NCBI GenBank assembly: GCA_033782935.1
Contig: JAWQEG010000491.1
Location: 868,001 to 932,000 of the forward strand
Origin: Petrolisthes cinctipes
Lineage: Eukaryota; Arthropoda; Malacostraca; Decapoda; Porcellanidae
Direction of reading: 5' to 3'
DNA: 64,000 nucleotides
Shown here: in pieces, positions 42,201 through 55,655 of the stretch
Numbering within the stretch: position 1 is the first letter of the stretch
Layout of the letters: each line of letters begins with the position of its first letter
The notes under the pieces: generated by a model
Database searches by the model: none
What the model was told of the DNA's origin: nothing
What the model saw: the letters and a program-made list of their open reading frames with translations, nothing else
Translations under genes and position numbers: made by a program

Positions 42201-45200
42201 TCTGAGCCTGAATTTGAGATATGAACGGGTACAGAAGATGCATGCACATATCGACTTTGGGCACCTTGGATATCGATTTTGATCATGTTTTGGGCCTGTA
42301 TTTTGAAAATACTATAGCACGGTGTAGACATGTACAGATCGCTTCTGGGACACAAAAATATTGATTTTTTGGGTGTTTTGAGCCTGAATTTGGGATATAA
42401 ACGGGTACAGAAGATGCATGCACATATCGACTTTTTTGCACCTAAAATATCGATTTTGAGCATGTTTTGGGTCTGTATCTTGAAAAAATTCTAGCAAGGA
42501 GTAGGCATGTACAGATCGCTTATGGGACCCAAAAATACCGAATTTTCTGGTGTTTTGAACCTGAATTTGGGATATAAACGGGTACAGAAGATGCATACAC
42601 ATATTTACTTTCGGTCCCTAAAATATAGATTTTCAGCATGTTTTGGGCCTGTATTTTGAAAATACATTAACACGGAGTAGGCATGTACAGATCGCTTCTG
42701 GGACCCAAAAATATCGACTTTTCGGTTGTTTTGAGCCTGAATTTGAGATATAAACGGATTCAGAAGATGCATGCACATATCGACTTTGGGCACCTAAAAT
42801 ATCGATTTTTAACATGTTTTGGGCCTGTATTTTAAAAATACTCTAACACGGAGTAGGCATGTACAAATCGCTTGTGGTACACAAAAATATCGATTTTTTG
42901 GGTGTTTTGATCCTGAATTTGAGATATAAACGGGTTCAGAAGATGCATGCACATATCGACTTTGGACACCTAAAATATCGATTTATAGCATGTTTTAAGC
43001 CTGTATTTTAAAAACATTCTAGCACTGAGTAGGCATGTGCAGATTGCTTAAGGGATCAAAAAATATCGAATTTTCGGAGTTTTGAGCCTGAATTTGAGAT
43101 ATAAACGGGTACAGAAGATTCATGCACATATCGACTTTTTGCACTTAAAATATCGATTTTTAACATGTTTTGGGTCTGTATCTTGAAAACATTCTAGCAA
43201 GGAGTAGGCATGTACAGATCGCTTCTGGAACCCCAAAAAATCGAATTTTCTGGTGTTTTGAACCTGAATTAGGGATATACACGTGTACAGAAGATGCATA
43301 CACATATTGACTTTGGGCAGCTAAAATATCGATTTTCAGCATGTTTTAGGCCTGTAATTTGAAAATACTCTAACACGGAGTATGCATGTACACATTGCTT
43401 TTGGGACCCAAAAATATCGAATATTCGGGTGTTTTGAGTCTGAATTTGAGATATAAACGGGTACAGAAGATGCATGCACATATCGACTTTGGGCACCAAA
43501 AATATCGATTTTAAGCATGTTTTGGGCCTGTATTTTTAAAATACTCTAACACTAAGTAGACACGTACAGATCGCTTCTGGAACCCAAATAAATCGTATTT
43601 TAGGGTGTTCTGAGCCTGAATTTGAGATATGAACGGGCACAGAAGATGCATGCACATATCGACTTTGAGCATCTAAAATATCGATTTTGAGCATGTCTTG
43701 GGTCTGTATCTTGAAAAAATTCTAGCAAGGAGTAGGCATGTACAGATCGCTTCTGGGACCCAAAAATATCGAATTTTCGGGTTTTTTGAACCTGAATTTG
43801 GGATATAGACGGATACAGAAGATGCATGCACATATCGACTTTGGGCACCTAAAATATCGATTTTGAGCATGTTTTGGGCCTGTATTTTGAAAATACTATA
43901 GCACGGTGTAGACATGTACAGATCGCTTCTGGGACACAAAAATATCAAATTTTTGGGTGTTTTGAGCCTGAATTTGAGATATAAACGGGTTCAGAAGATG
44001 CATGCACATATCGACTTTGGACACCTAAAATATCGATTTATAGCATGTTTTAAGCCTGTATTTTAAAAACATTCTAGCACTGAGTAGACATGTGCAGATT
44101 GCTTAAGGGACCAAAAAATAACGAATTTTCGGAGTTTTGAGCCTGAATTTGAGATATAAACGGGTACAGAAGATGCATGCACATATCGACTTTTTGCACT
44201 TAAAATATCGATTTTTAACATGTTTTGGGTCTGTATCTTGAAAACATTCTAGCAAGGAGTAGGCATGTACAGATCGCTTCTGGAACCCCAAAAAATCGAA
44301 TTTTCTGGTGTTTTGAACCTGAATTAGGGATATACACGTGTACAGAAGATGCATACACATTTTGACTTTGGGCACATAAAATATCGATTTTAAGCATGTT
44401 TTGGGCCTGTATTTTAAAAAATACTCTAACACTGAGTAGACACGTACAGATCGCTTCTGGAACCCAAATAAATCGAATTATAGGGTGTTCTGAGCCTGAA
44501 TTTGAGATATGAACGGGTACAGAAGATGAATGCACATATCGACTTTGAGCACCTAAAATATCGATTTTTAGCATGTTTTGGGCCTGTATTTTGAAAATAC
44601 TATAGCACGGTGTAGACATGTACAGATCGCTTCTGGGACACAAAAATATCGATTTTTTGGGTGTTTTGAACCTGAATTTGAGATATAAACGGGTACAGAA
44701 GATGCATGCTCATATCGACTCTGGCACCCAAAATATCGATTTTTAGTATGTTTTCGGCGTATAATTTGAAAATATTCTAGCAATGAGTAGGCATGTACAG
44801 ATCGCTTCTGGGACCCAAAAATATCGAATTTTCGGGGGTTTTGAGCCAGAATTTGGGATATAACCGGGTACAGAGGATGCATGCACATATCGACTTTTTT
44901 CACCTAAAATATCGATTTTGAGCATGTTTTGGTTCTGTATCTTGAACAAATTCTAGCAAGAAGTAGGCATGTACAGATTGCTTCTGGGACCCAAAAATAA
45001 TGAATTTTCGAGTGTTTTGAACCTGAATTTGGGATATAGACGGATACAGAAGATGCATACACATATTGACTTTGGGCAGCTAAAATATCGATTTTCAGCA
45101 TGTTTTGGGCCTGTACTTTGAAAATACTATAACACGGAGTATGCATGTACACATTGCATTTGGGACCCAAAAATATCGAATATTCGGGTGTTTTGAGTCT

Positions 45201-46683
45201 GAATTTGAGATATAAACGGGTACAGAAGATGCATGCACATATCGACTTTGGGCACCTAAAATATCGATTTTGAGCATGTTTTGGGCCTGTATTTTGCAAA
45301 TACTATAGCACGGTGTAGACATGTACAGATTGCTTCTGGGACACAAAAATATCGATTTTTTGGGTGTTTTGAGCCTGAATTTGAGATATAAACGGGTACA
45401 GAAGATGCATGCACATATCGACTTTTTTGCACCTAAAATATCGATTTTGAGCATGTTTTGGGTCTGTATCTTGAACAAATTCTAGCAAGTAGTAGGCATG
45501 TACAGATCGCTTTTGGGACCCAAAGATACCGAATTTTCTGGTGTTTTGAACCTGAATTTGGGATATAAACGGATTCAGAAGATGCATGCACATATCGACT
45601 TTGGGCACCTAAAATATCGATTTTTAGCATGTTTTGGGCCTGTATTTTGAAAATACTATAGCACGGTGTAGACATGTACAGATCGCTTCTGGGACACAAA
45701 AATATCGATTTTTTGGGTGTTTTGAGCCTGAATTTGAGATATAAACGGGTACAGAAGATGCATGCACATATCGACTTTGGGCACCTAAAATATCGATTTT
45801 GAGCATGTTTTGGGCCTGTATTTTGCAAATACTATAGCACGGTGTAGACATGTACAGATTGCTTCTGGGACACAAAAATATCGATTTTTTGGGTGTTTTG
45901 AGCCTGAATTTGAGATATAAACGGGTACAGAAGATGCATGCACATATCGACTTTTTTGCACCTAAAATATCGATTTTGAGCATGTTTTGGGTCTGTATCT
46001 TGAACAAATTCTAGCAAGTAGTAGGCATGTACAGATCGCTTTTGGCACCCAAAGATACCGAATTTTCTGGTGTTTTGAACCTGAATTTGGGATATAAACG
46101 GATTCAGAAGATGCATGCACATATCGACTTTGGGCACCTAAAATATCGATTTTTAGCATGTTTTGGGCCTGTATTTTGAAAATACTATAGCACGGTGTAG
46201 ACATGTACAGATCGCTTCTGGGACACAAAAATATCGATTTTTTGGGTGTTTTGAGCCTGAATTTGAGATATAAACGGGTACAGAAGATGCATGCACATAT
46301 CGACTTTGGCACCCAAAATATCGATTTTTAGTATGTTTTTGCCGTATAATTTGAAAATATTCTAGCACTGAGTAGGCATGTACAGATCGCTTCTGGGACC
46401 CAAAAATATCGAATTTTCGGGTGTTTTGAGCCAGAATTTGGGATATAACCGGGTACAGAGGATGCATGCACATATATATCGACTTTTTAAACCTAAAATA
46501 TCGATTTTGAGCATGTTTTGTGTCTGTATCTTGACAAAATTCTAGCAAGGAGTAGGCATGTACAGATCGCTTCTGGGACCCAAAAATACCGAATTTTCTG
46601 GTGTTTTGAACCTGAATTTGGGATATAAACGGGTACAGAAGATACATACACATATTGACTTTGGGCACCTAAAATATAGATTT
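39289..46683. repeat. 6.3-kb higher-order unit, copy 2 (expanded to 7.4 kb)
   Basis: Collinear with copy 1 at offset 6,338 up to about 44,670, then at offset 6,689, then 7,395. The extra 1,057 bp are six monomers plus one base. They include a three-monomer unit of 529 bp that repeats in tandem (44904-45432 and 45433-45961, also seen as 45303 and 45832). The large unit duplicated first and copy 2 then expanded, or copy 1 contracted. Confidence 0.85.
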
Positions 46684-48654
46684 TCAGCATGTTTTGGGCC
46701 TGTATTTTGAAAATACATTAACACGGAGTAGGCATGTACAGATCGCTTCTGGGACCCAAAAATATCGACTTTTCGGGTGTTTTGAACCTGAATTTGAGAT
46801 ATAAACGGATTCAGAAGATTCATGCACATATCGACTTTGGGCACCTAAAATATCGATTTTTAACATGTTTTGGGCCTGTATTTTAAAAATAATCTAACAC
46901 GGAGTAGGCATGTACAGATCGCTTGTGGTACACAAAAATATCGATTTTTTGGGTGTTTTGATCCTGAATTTGAGATATAAACGGGTTCAGAAGATGCATG
47001 CACATATCGACTTTGGACACCTAAAATATCGATTTATAGCATGTTTTAAGCCTGTATTTTAAAAACATTCTAGCACTGAGTAGGCATGTGCAGATTGCTT
47101 AAGGGACCAAAAAATATCGAATTTTCGGAGTTTTGAGCCTGAATTTGAGATATAAACGGGTACAGAAGATGCATGCACATATCGACTTTTTGCACTTAAA
47201 ATATCGATTTTTAACATGTTTTGGGTCTGTATCTTGAAAACATTCTAGCAAAAAAAATCGAATTTTCTGGTGTTTTGAACCTGAATTAGGGATATACACG
47301 TGTACAGAGGATGCATACACATTTTGACTTTGGGCACATAAAATATCGATTTTTAGCATGTTTTGGGCCTGTATTTTGAAAATACTCTAACACGGAGTAG
47401 GCATGTACAGATCGCTTCTGGGACCCAAAAATATCGAATATTCGGTTGTTTTGAGTCTGAATTTGAGATATAAGCGTGTACAGAAGATGCATGCACATAT
47501 CGACTTTGGGCACCCAAAATATCGATTTTGAGCATGTTTTGGGCCTTTGTTTTTAAAATACTCCAACACTGAGTAGACACGTATAGATCGCTTCTGGAAC
47601 CCAAATAAATCGAATTTTAGGGTGTTCTGAGCCTGAATTTGGGATATAAACGGGTACAGAAGATACATACACATATTGACTTTGGGCACCTAAAATATAG
47701 ATTTTCAGCATGTTTTGGGCCTGTATTTTGAAAATACATTAACACGGAGTAGGCATGTACAGATCGCTTCTGGGACCCAAAAATATCGACTTTTCGGGTG
47801 TTTTGAACCTGAATTTGAGATATAAACGGATTCAGAAGATTCATGCACATATCGACTTTGGGCACCTAAAATATCGATTTTTAACATGTTTTGGGCCTGT
47901 ATTTTAAAAATAATCTAACACGGAGTAGGCATGTACAGATCGCTTGTGGTACACAAAAATATCGATTTTTTGGGTGTTTTGATCCTGAATTTGAGATATA
48001 AACGGGTTCAGAAGATGCATGCACATATCGACTTTGGACACCTAAAATATCGATTTATAGCATGTTTTAAGCCTGTATTTTAAAAACATTCTAGCACTGA
48101 GTAGGCATGTGCAGATTGCTTAAGGGACCAAAAAATATCGAATTTTCGGAGTTTTGAGCCTGAATTTGAGATATAAACGGGTACAGAAGATGCATGCACA
48201 TATCGACTTTTTGCACTTAAAATATCGATTTTTAACATGTTTTGGGTCTGTATCTTGAAAACATTCTAGCAAAAAAAATCGAATTTTCTGGTGTTTTGAA
48301 CCTGAATTAGGGATATACACGTGTACAGAGGATGCATACACATTTTGACTTTGGGCACATAAAATATCGATTTTTAGCATGTTTTGGGCCTGTATTTTGA
48401 AAATACTCTAACACGGAGTAGGCATGTACAGATCGCTTCTGGGACCCAAAAATATCGAATATTCGGTTGTTTTGAGTCTGAATTTGAGATATAAGCGTGT
48501 ACAGAAGATGCATGCACATATCGACTTTGGGCACCCAAAATATCGATTTTGAGCATGTTTTGGGCCTTTGTTTTTAAAATACTCCAACACTGAGTAGACA
48601 CGTATAGATCGCTTCTGGAACCCAAATAAATCGAATTTTAGGGTGTTCTGAGCC
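46613..48654. repeat. two tandem copies of a 1,021-bp unit
   Basis: Bases 46613-47633 and 47634-48654 read as identical. The unit is six monomers, one of which is shortened by 35 bp (6 x 176 - 35 = 1,021). Exact identity over 1 kb in a diverged satellite implies a very recent duplication, or possibly an assembly duplication. Confidence 0.9.
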
Positions 48655-51600
48655 TGAATTTGAGATATGAACGGGTACAGAAGATGCATGCACATATCGA
48701 CTTTGGGCACCAAAAATATCGATTTTGAGCATGTTTTTTGCCTGTATTTTGAAATTACTATAGCACGGTGTCGACATGTACAGATCGCTTCTGGGACCCA
48801 AAAATATTGAATTTTCGGGTGTTTTGAGCCTGAATTTGTGATATAAACGGGTACAGAAGATGCATGCACTTATCGACTTTGGACACCTAAAATATCGATT
48901 TATAGCATGTTTTAAGCCTGTATTTTAAAAATATTCTAGCACTGAGTAGGCATGTGCAGATTGCTTAAGGGACCCAGAAATATCGAATTTTCGGAGTTTT
49001 GAGCCTGAATTTGAGATATAAACGGGTACAGAAGATGCATGCACATATCGACTTTGGCACCCAAAATATCGATTTTTTGTATGTTTTCAGCTTATAATTT
49101 GAAAATATTCTAGCACTGAGTAGGCATGTACAGATCGCTTCTCGGACCCAAAAATATCGAATTTTCGGGTGTTTTGAGCCAGAATTTGGGATATAACCGG
49201 GTACAGAGGATGCATGCACATATCGACTTTTTGCACCTAAAATATCGATTTTGAGCATGTTTTGGGTCTGTATCTTGAAAAAATTCTAGCAAGGATTAGG
49301 CATGTACAGATCGCTTCTGGGACCCAAAAATACCGAATTTTCTGGGGTTTTGAACCTGAATTTGGGATATAGACGGGTACAGAAGATGCATACTCATACT
49401 GACTTTGGGCACCTAATATATAGATTTTCAGCATGTTTTGGGCTTGTATTTTGAAAATACATTAACACGGAGTAGGCATGTACAGACCGCTTCTGGGACC
49501 CAAAAATATCGAATTTTCGGGTGTTTTGAGCCTGAATTTGTGATATAAACGGATACAGAAGATGCATGTACATATCGACTTTGGGCACCTAAAATATCGA
49601 TTTTGAGCATGTTTTGGGCCGGTATTTTGAAAATACTCTAACACGGAGTAGGCATGTACAGATCGTTTCTGGGACACAAAAATATCGATTTTTTTGGTGT
49701 TTTGAGCCTGAATTTGAGATATCGGGTTCAGAAGATGCATGCACATATCGGCTTTGGACACCTAAAATATCGATTTATAGCATGTTTTAAGCCTGTATTT
49801 TAAAAACATTCTAGCACTGAGTAGGCATGTGCAGATTGCTTAAGGGACCAAAAAATATCGAATTTTCGGAGTTTTGAGCCTGAATTTGAGATATAAACGG
49901 GTACAGAAGATGCATGCACATATCGACTTTTTGCACTTAAAATATCGATTTTTAACATGTTTTGGGTCTGTATCCTGAAAACATTCTAGCAAAAAAACTC
50001 GAATTTTCTGGTGTTTTGAACCTGAATTAGGGATATACACGTGTACAGAGGATGCATACACATTTTGACTTTGGGCACCCAAAATATCGATTTTGAGCAT
50101 GTTTTGGGCCTGTATTTTTAAAATACTCCAACACTGAGTAGACACGTATAGATCGCTTCTGGAACCCAAATAAATCGAATTTTAGGGTGTTCTGAGCCTG
50201 AATTTGAGATATGAACGGGTACAGAAGATGCATGCACATATCGACTTTGGGCACCAAAAATATCGATTTTGAGCATGTTTTTTGCCTGTATTTTGAAATT
50301 ACTATAGCACGGTGTCGACATGTACAGATCACTTCTGGGACCCAAAAATATTGAATTTTCGGGTGTTTTGAGCCTGAATTTGTGATATAAACGGGTACAG
50401 AAGATGCATGCACTTATCGACTTTTTGCACTTAAAATATCGATTTTTAACATGTTTTGGGTCTGTATCCTGAAAACATTCTAGCAAAAAAACTCGAATTT
50501 TCTGGTGTTTTGAACCTGAATTAGGGATATACACGTGTACAGAGGATGCATACACATTTTGACTTTGGGCACCCAAAATATCGATTTTGAGCATGTTTTG
50601 GGCCTGTATTTTTAAAATACTCCAACACTGAGTAGACACGTATAGATCGCTTCTGGAACCCAAATAAATCGAATTTTAGGGTGTTCTGAGCCTGAATTTG
50701 AGATATGAACGGGTACAGAAGATGCATGCACATATCGACTTTGGGCACCAAAAATATCGATTTTGAGCATGTTTTTTGCCTGTATTTTGAAATTACTATA
50801 GCACGGTGTCGACATGTACAGATCACTTCTGGGACCCAAAAATATTGAATTTTCGGGTGTTTTGAGCCTGAATTTGTGATATAAACGGGTACAGAAGATG
50901 CATGCACTTATCGACTTTGGACACCTAAAATATCGATTTATAGCATGTTTTAAGCCTGTATTTTAAAAACATTCTAGCACTGAGTAGGCATGTGCAGATT
51001 GCTTAAGGGACCCAGAAATATCGAATTTTCGGAGTTTTGACCCTGAATTTGAGATATAAACGGGTACAGAAGATGCATGCACATATCGACTTTGGCACCC
51101 AAAATATCGATTTTTTGTATGTTTTCAGCTTATAATTTGAAAATATTCTAGCACTGAGTAGGCATGTACAGATCGCTTCTCGGACCCAAAAATATCGAAT
51201 TTTCGGGTGTTTTGAGCCAGAATTTGGGATATAACCGGGTACAGAGGATGCATGCACATATCGACTTTTTGCACCTAAAATATCGATTTTGAGCATGTTT
51301 TGGGTCTGTATCTTGAAAAAATTCTAGCAAGGAGTAGGCATGTACACATCGCTTCTGGGACCCAAAAATACCGAATTTTCTGGGGTTTTGAACCTGAATT
51401 TGGGATATAGACGGGTACAGAATATGCATACTCATATTGACTTTGGGCACCTAATATATAGATTTTCAGCATGTTTTGGGCTTGTATTTTGAAAATACAT
51501 TAACACGGAGTAGACATGTACAGATCGCTTCTGGGACCCAAAAATATCGAATTTTCGGGTGTTTTGAGCCTGAATTTGTGATATAAACGGATACAGAAGA

Positions 51601-53300
51601 TGCATGTACATATCGACTTTGGGCACCTAAAATATCGATTTTGAGCATGTTTTGGGCCGGTATTTTGAAAATACTCTAACACGGAGTAGGCATGTACAGA
51701 TCGCTTCTGGGACACAAAAATATCGATTTTTCGGGTATTTTGAGCCTGAATTTGGGATATAAACGGGTACAGAAGATGCATGCACTTATCGACTTATGGG
51801 CACCTAAAATATCGATTTTGAGCATGTTTTAAGCCTGTATTTTAAAAACATTCTAGCACTGAGTAGGCATGTGCAGATTGCTTAAGGGACCAAAAAATAT
51901 CGAATTTTCGGAGTTTTGAGCCTGAATTTGAGATATAAACGGGTACAGAAGATGCATGCACATATCGACTTTTTGCACTTAAAATATCGATTTTTAACAT
52001 GTTTTGGGTCTGTATCTTGAAAACATTCTAGCAAAAAAACTCGAATTTTCTGGTGTTTTGAACCTGAATTAGGGATATACACGTGTACAGAGGATGGATA
52101 CACATTTTGACTTAGGGCACCCAAAATATCGATTTTGAGCATGTTTTGGGCCTGTATTTTGAAAATACTCCAACACTGAGTAGACACGTATAGATCGCTT
52201 CTGGAACCAAAATAAATCGAATTTTAGGGTGTTCTGAGCCTGAATTTGAGATATGAACGGGTACAGAAGATGCATGCACATATCGACTTTGGGCACCAAA
52301 AATATCGATTTTGAGCATATTTTTTGCCTGTATTTTGAAATTACTATAGCACGGTGTCGACATGTACAGATCGCTTCTGGGACCCAAAAATATTGAATTT
52401 TCGGGTGTTTTGAGCCTGAATTTGTGATATAAACGGGTACAGAAGATGCATGCACTTATCGACTTTGGACACCTAAAATATCGATTTATAGCATGTTTTA
52501 AGCCTGTATTTTAAAAACATTCTAGCACTGAGTAGGCATGTGCAGATTGCTTAAGGGACCCAGAAATATCGAATTTTCGGAGGTTTGAGCCTGAATTTGA
52601 GATATAAACGGGTACAGAAGATGCATGCACATATCGACTTTGGCACCCAAAATATCGATTTTTTGTATGTTTTCAGCTTATAATTTGAAAATATTCTAGC
52701 ACTGAGTAGGCATGTACAGATCGCTTCTCGGACCCAAAAATATCGAATTTTCGGGTGTTTTGAGCCAGAATTTGGGATATAACCGGGTACAGAGGATGCA
52801 TGCACATATCGACTTTTTGCACCTAAAATATCGATTTTGAGCATGTTTTGGGTCTGTATCTTGAACAAATTTCTAGCAAGGAGTAGGCATGTACAGATCG
52901 CTTCTGGGACCCAAAAATACCGAATTTTCTGGGGTTTTGAACCTGAATTTGGGATATAGACGGGTACAGAATATGCATACTCATATTGACTTTGGGCACC
53001 TAATATATAGATTTTCAGCATGTTTTGGGCTTGTATTTTGAAAATACATTAACACGGAGTAGGCATGTACAGATCGCTTCTGGGACCCAAAAATATCGAA
53101 TTTTCGGGTGTTTTGAGCCTGAATTTGTGATATAAACGGATACAGAAGATGCATGTACATATCGACTTTGGGCACCTAAAATATCGATTTTGAGCATGTT
53201 TTGGGCCTGTATTTTGAAAATACTCTAACATGGAGTAGGCATGTACAGATCGCTTCTGGGACACAAAAATATCGATTTTTCGGGTATTTTGAGCCTGAAT
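48654..53300. repeat. recurrent 1.5-2.0-kb higher-order block
   Basis: The segment 48574-49640 recurs at 50612-51680 (offset 2,038), and partly at 52112-53230 (offset about 1,500-1,550). Parts appear again at 54420-55520, 60605-61650 and 62147-63030. Diagnostic variants are CGGTGTCGACATG, TTTTTTGCCTGTATT, CCCAGAAATATCG and TTTTCAGCTTATAATTTG. Confidence 0.78.
49920..50907. repeat. two tandem copies of a 494-bp unit
   Basis: Bases 49920-50413 and 50414-50907 read as essentially identical. The unit is three monomers including one truncated monomer (3 x 176 - 34). It sits inside the larger 2.0-kb block and post-dates it. Confidence 0.88.
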
Positions 53301-55655
53301 TTGGGATATAAACGGGTACAGAAGATGCATGCACTTATCGACTTTGGACACCTAAAATATCGATTTATAGCATGTTTTAAGCCTGTATTTTAAAAACATT
53401 CTAGCACTGAGTAGGCATGTGCAGATTGCCTAAGGGACACAAAAATATCGAATTTTCGGTGTTTTGAGCCTGAATTTTAGATATAAACGGGTACAGAAGA
53501 TGCATGCACATATCGACTTTTTGCACTTAAAATATCGATTTGGAGCATGTTTTTGTTCTGTATCTTGAAAACATTCTTGCAAGGAGTAGGCATGTACAGA
53601 TCGCTTTTGGGACCCAAAAATATCGAATTTTCGGGTGTTTTGAACTTGAATTAGGGATATACACGTGTACAGAAGATGCTTACACATATTGACTTTGGGC
53701 ACATAAAATATCGATTTTCAGCATGTTTTGGGCCTGTATTTTAAAAACACTCTAACACGGAGTATGCACGTACAGATTGCATCTGGGACCCAAAAATATC
53801 GAATTTTCGAGTGTTTTGAACCTGAATTTGGGATATAGACGGTTACAGAAGATGCATACACATATTGACTTTGGGCAGCTAAAATATCGATTTTCAGCAT
53901 ATTTTAGGCCTGTAATTTGAAAATACTCTAACACGGAGTATGCATGTACACATTGCTATTGGGACCCAAAAATATCGAATATTCGGGTGTTTTGAGTCTG
54001 AATTTGAGATATAAACGGGTACAGAAGATGCATACACATATCGACTTTGGGCACCCAAAATATCGATTTTGAGCATGTTTTGGGCCTGTATTTTTAAAAT
54101 ACTCTAACACTGAGTAGACACGTACAGATTGCTTCTGGAACCCAAATAAATCGAATTTTAGGGTGTTCTGAGCCTGAATTTGAGTTATGAACGGGTACAG
54201 AAGATGCATGCACATATCGACTTTGAGAACCTAAAATATCGATTTTTAGCATGTTTTGGGCCTGTATTTTGAAAATACTATAGCACGGTGTAGACATGTA
54301 CAGATCGCTTCAGGGACACAAAAATATCGATTTTTGGGGGTTTTGAGCCTGAATTTGAGATATAAACGGATACAGAAGATGCATGCTCATATCGACTTTG
54401 GCACCCAAAATATCGATTTTTAGTATGTTTTCGGCGTATAATTTAAAAAATATTCTAGCAATGAGTAGGCATGTACAGATCGCTTCTGAGACCCAAAAAT
54501 ATCGAATTTTTGAGGTTTTGAGCCAGAATTTGGGATATAACCGGGTACAGAGGATGCATGCACATATAGACTTTGGGCACCAAAAATATCGATTTTGAGC
54601 ATGTTTTTTGCCTGTATTTTGAAATTACTATAGCACGGTGTCGACATGTACAGATCGCTTCTGGGACCCAAAAATATTGAATTTTCGGGTGTTTTGAGCC
54701 TGAATTTGTGATATAAACGGGTACAGAAGATGCATGCACTTATCGACTTTGGACACCTAAAATATCGATTTATAGCATGTTTTAAGCCTGTATTTTAAAA
54801 ACATTCTAGCACTGAGTAGGCATGTGCAGATTGCTTAAGGGACCCAGAAATATCGAATTTTCGGAGGTTTGAGCCTGAATTTGAGATATAAACGGGTACA
54901 GAAGATGCATGCACATATCGACTTTGGCACCCAAAATATCGATTTTTTGTATGTTTTCAGCTTATAATTTGAAAATATTCTAGCACTGAGTAGGCATGTA
55001 CAGATCGCTTCTCGGACCCAAAAATATCGAATTTTCGGGTGTTTTGAGCCAGAATTTGGGATATAACCGGGTACAGAGGATGCATGCACATATCGACTTT
55101 TTGCACCTAAAATATCGATTTTGAGCATGTTTTGGGTCTGTATCTTGAAAAAATTCTAGCAAGGAGTAGGCATGTACAGATCGCTTATGGGACCCAAAAA
55201 TACCGAATTTTCTGGGGTTTTGAACCTGAATTTGGGATATAGACGGGTACAGAATATGCATACTCATATTGACTTTGGGCACCTAATATATAGATTTTCA
55301 GCATGTTTTGGGCTTGTATTTTGAAAATACATTAACACGGAGTAGGCATGTACAGATCGCTTCTGGGACCCAAAAATATCGAATTTTCGGGTGTTTTGAG
55401 CCTGAATTTGTGATATAAACGGATACAGAAGATGCATGTACATATCGACTTTGGGCACCTAAAATATCGATTTTGAGCATGTTTTGGGCCTGTATTTTGA
55501 AAATACTCTAACATGGAGTAGGCATGTACAGATCGCTTCTGGGACACAAAAATATCGATTTTTCGGGTATTTTGAGCCTGAATTTGGGATATAAACGGGT
55601 ACAGAAGATGCATGCACTTATCGACTTTGGACACCTAAAATATCGATTTATAGCA

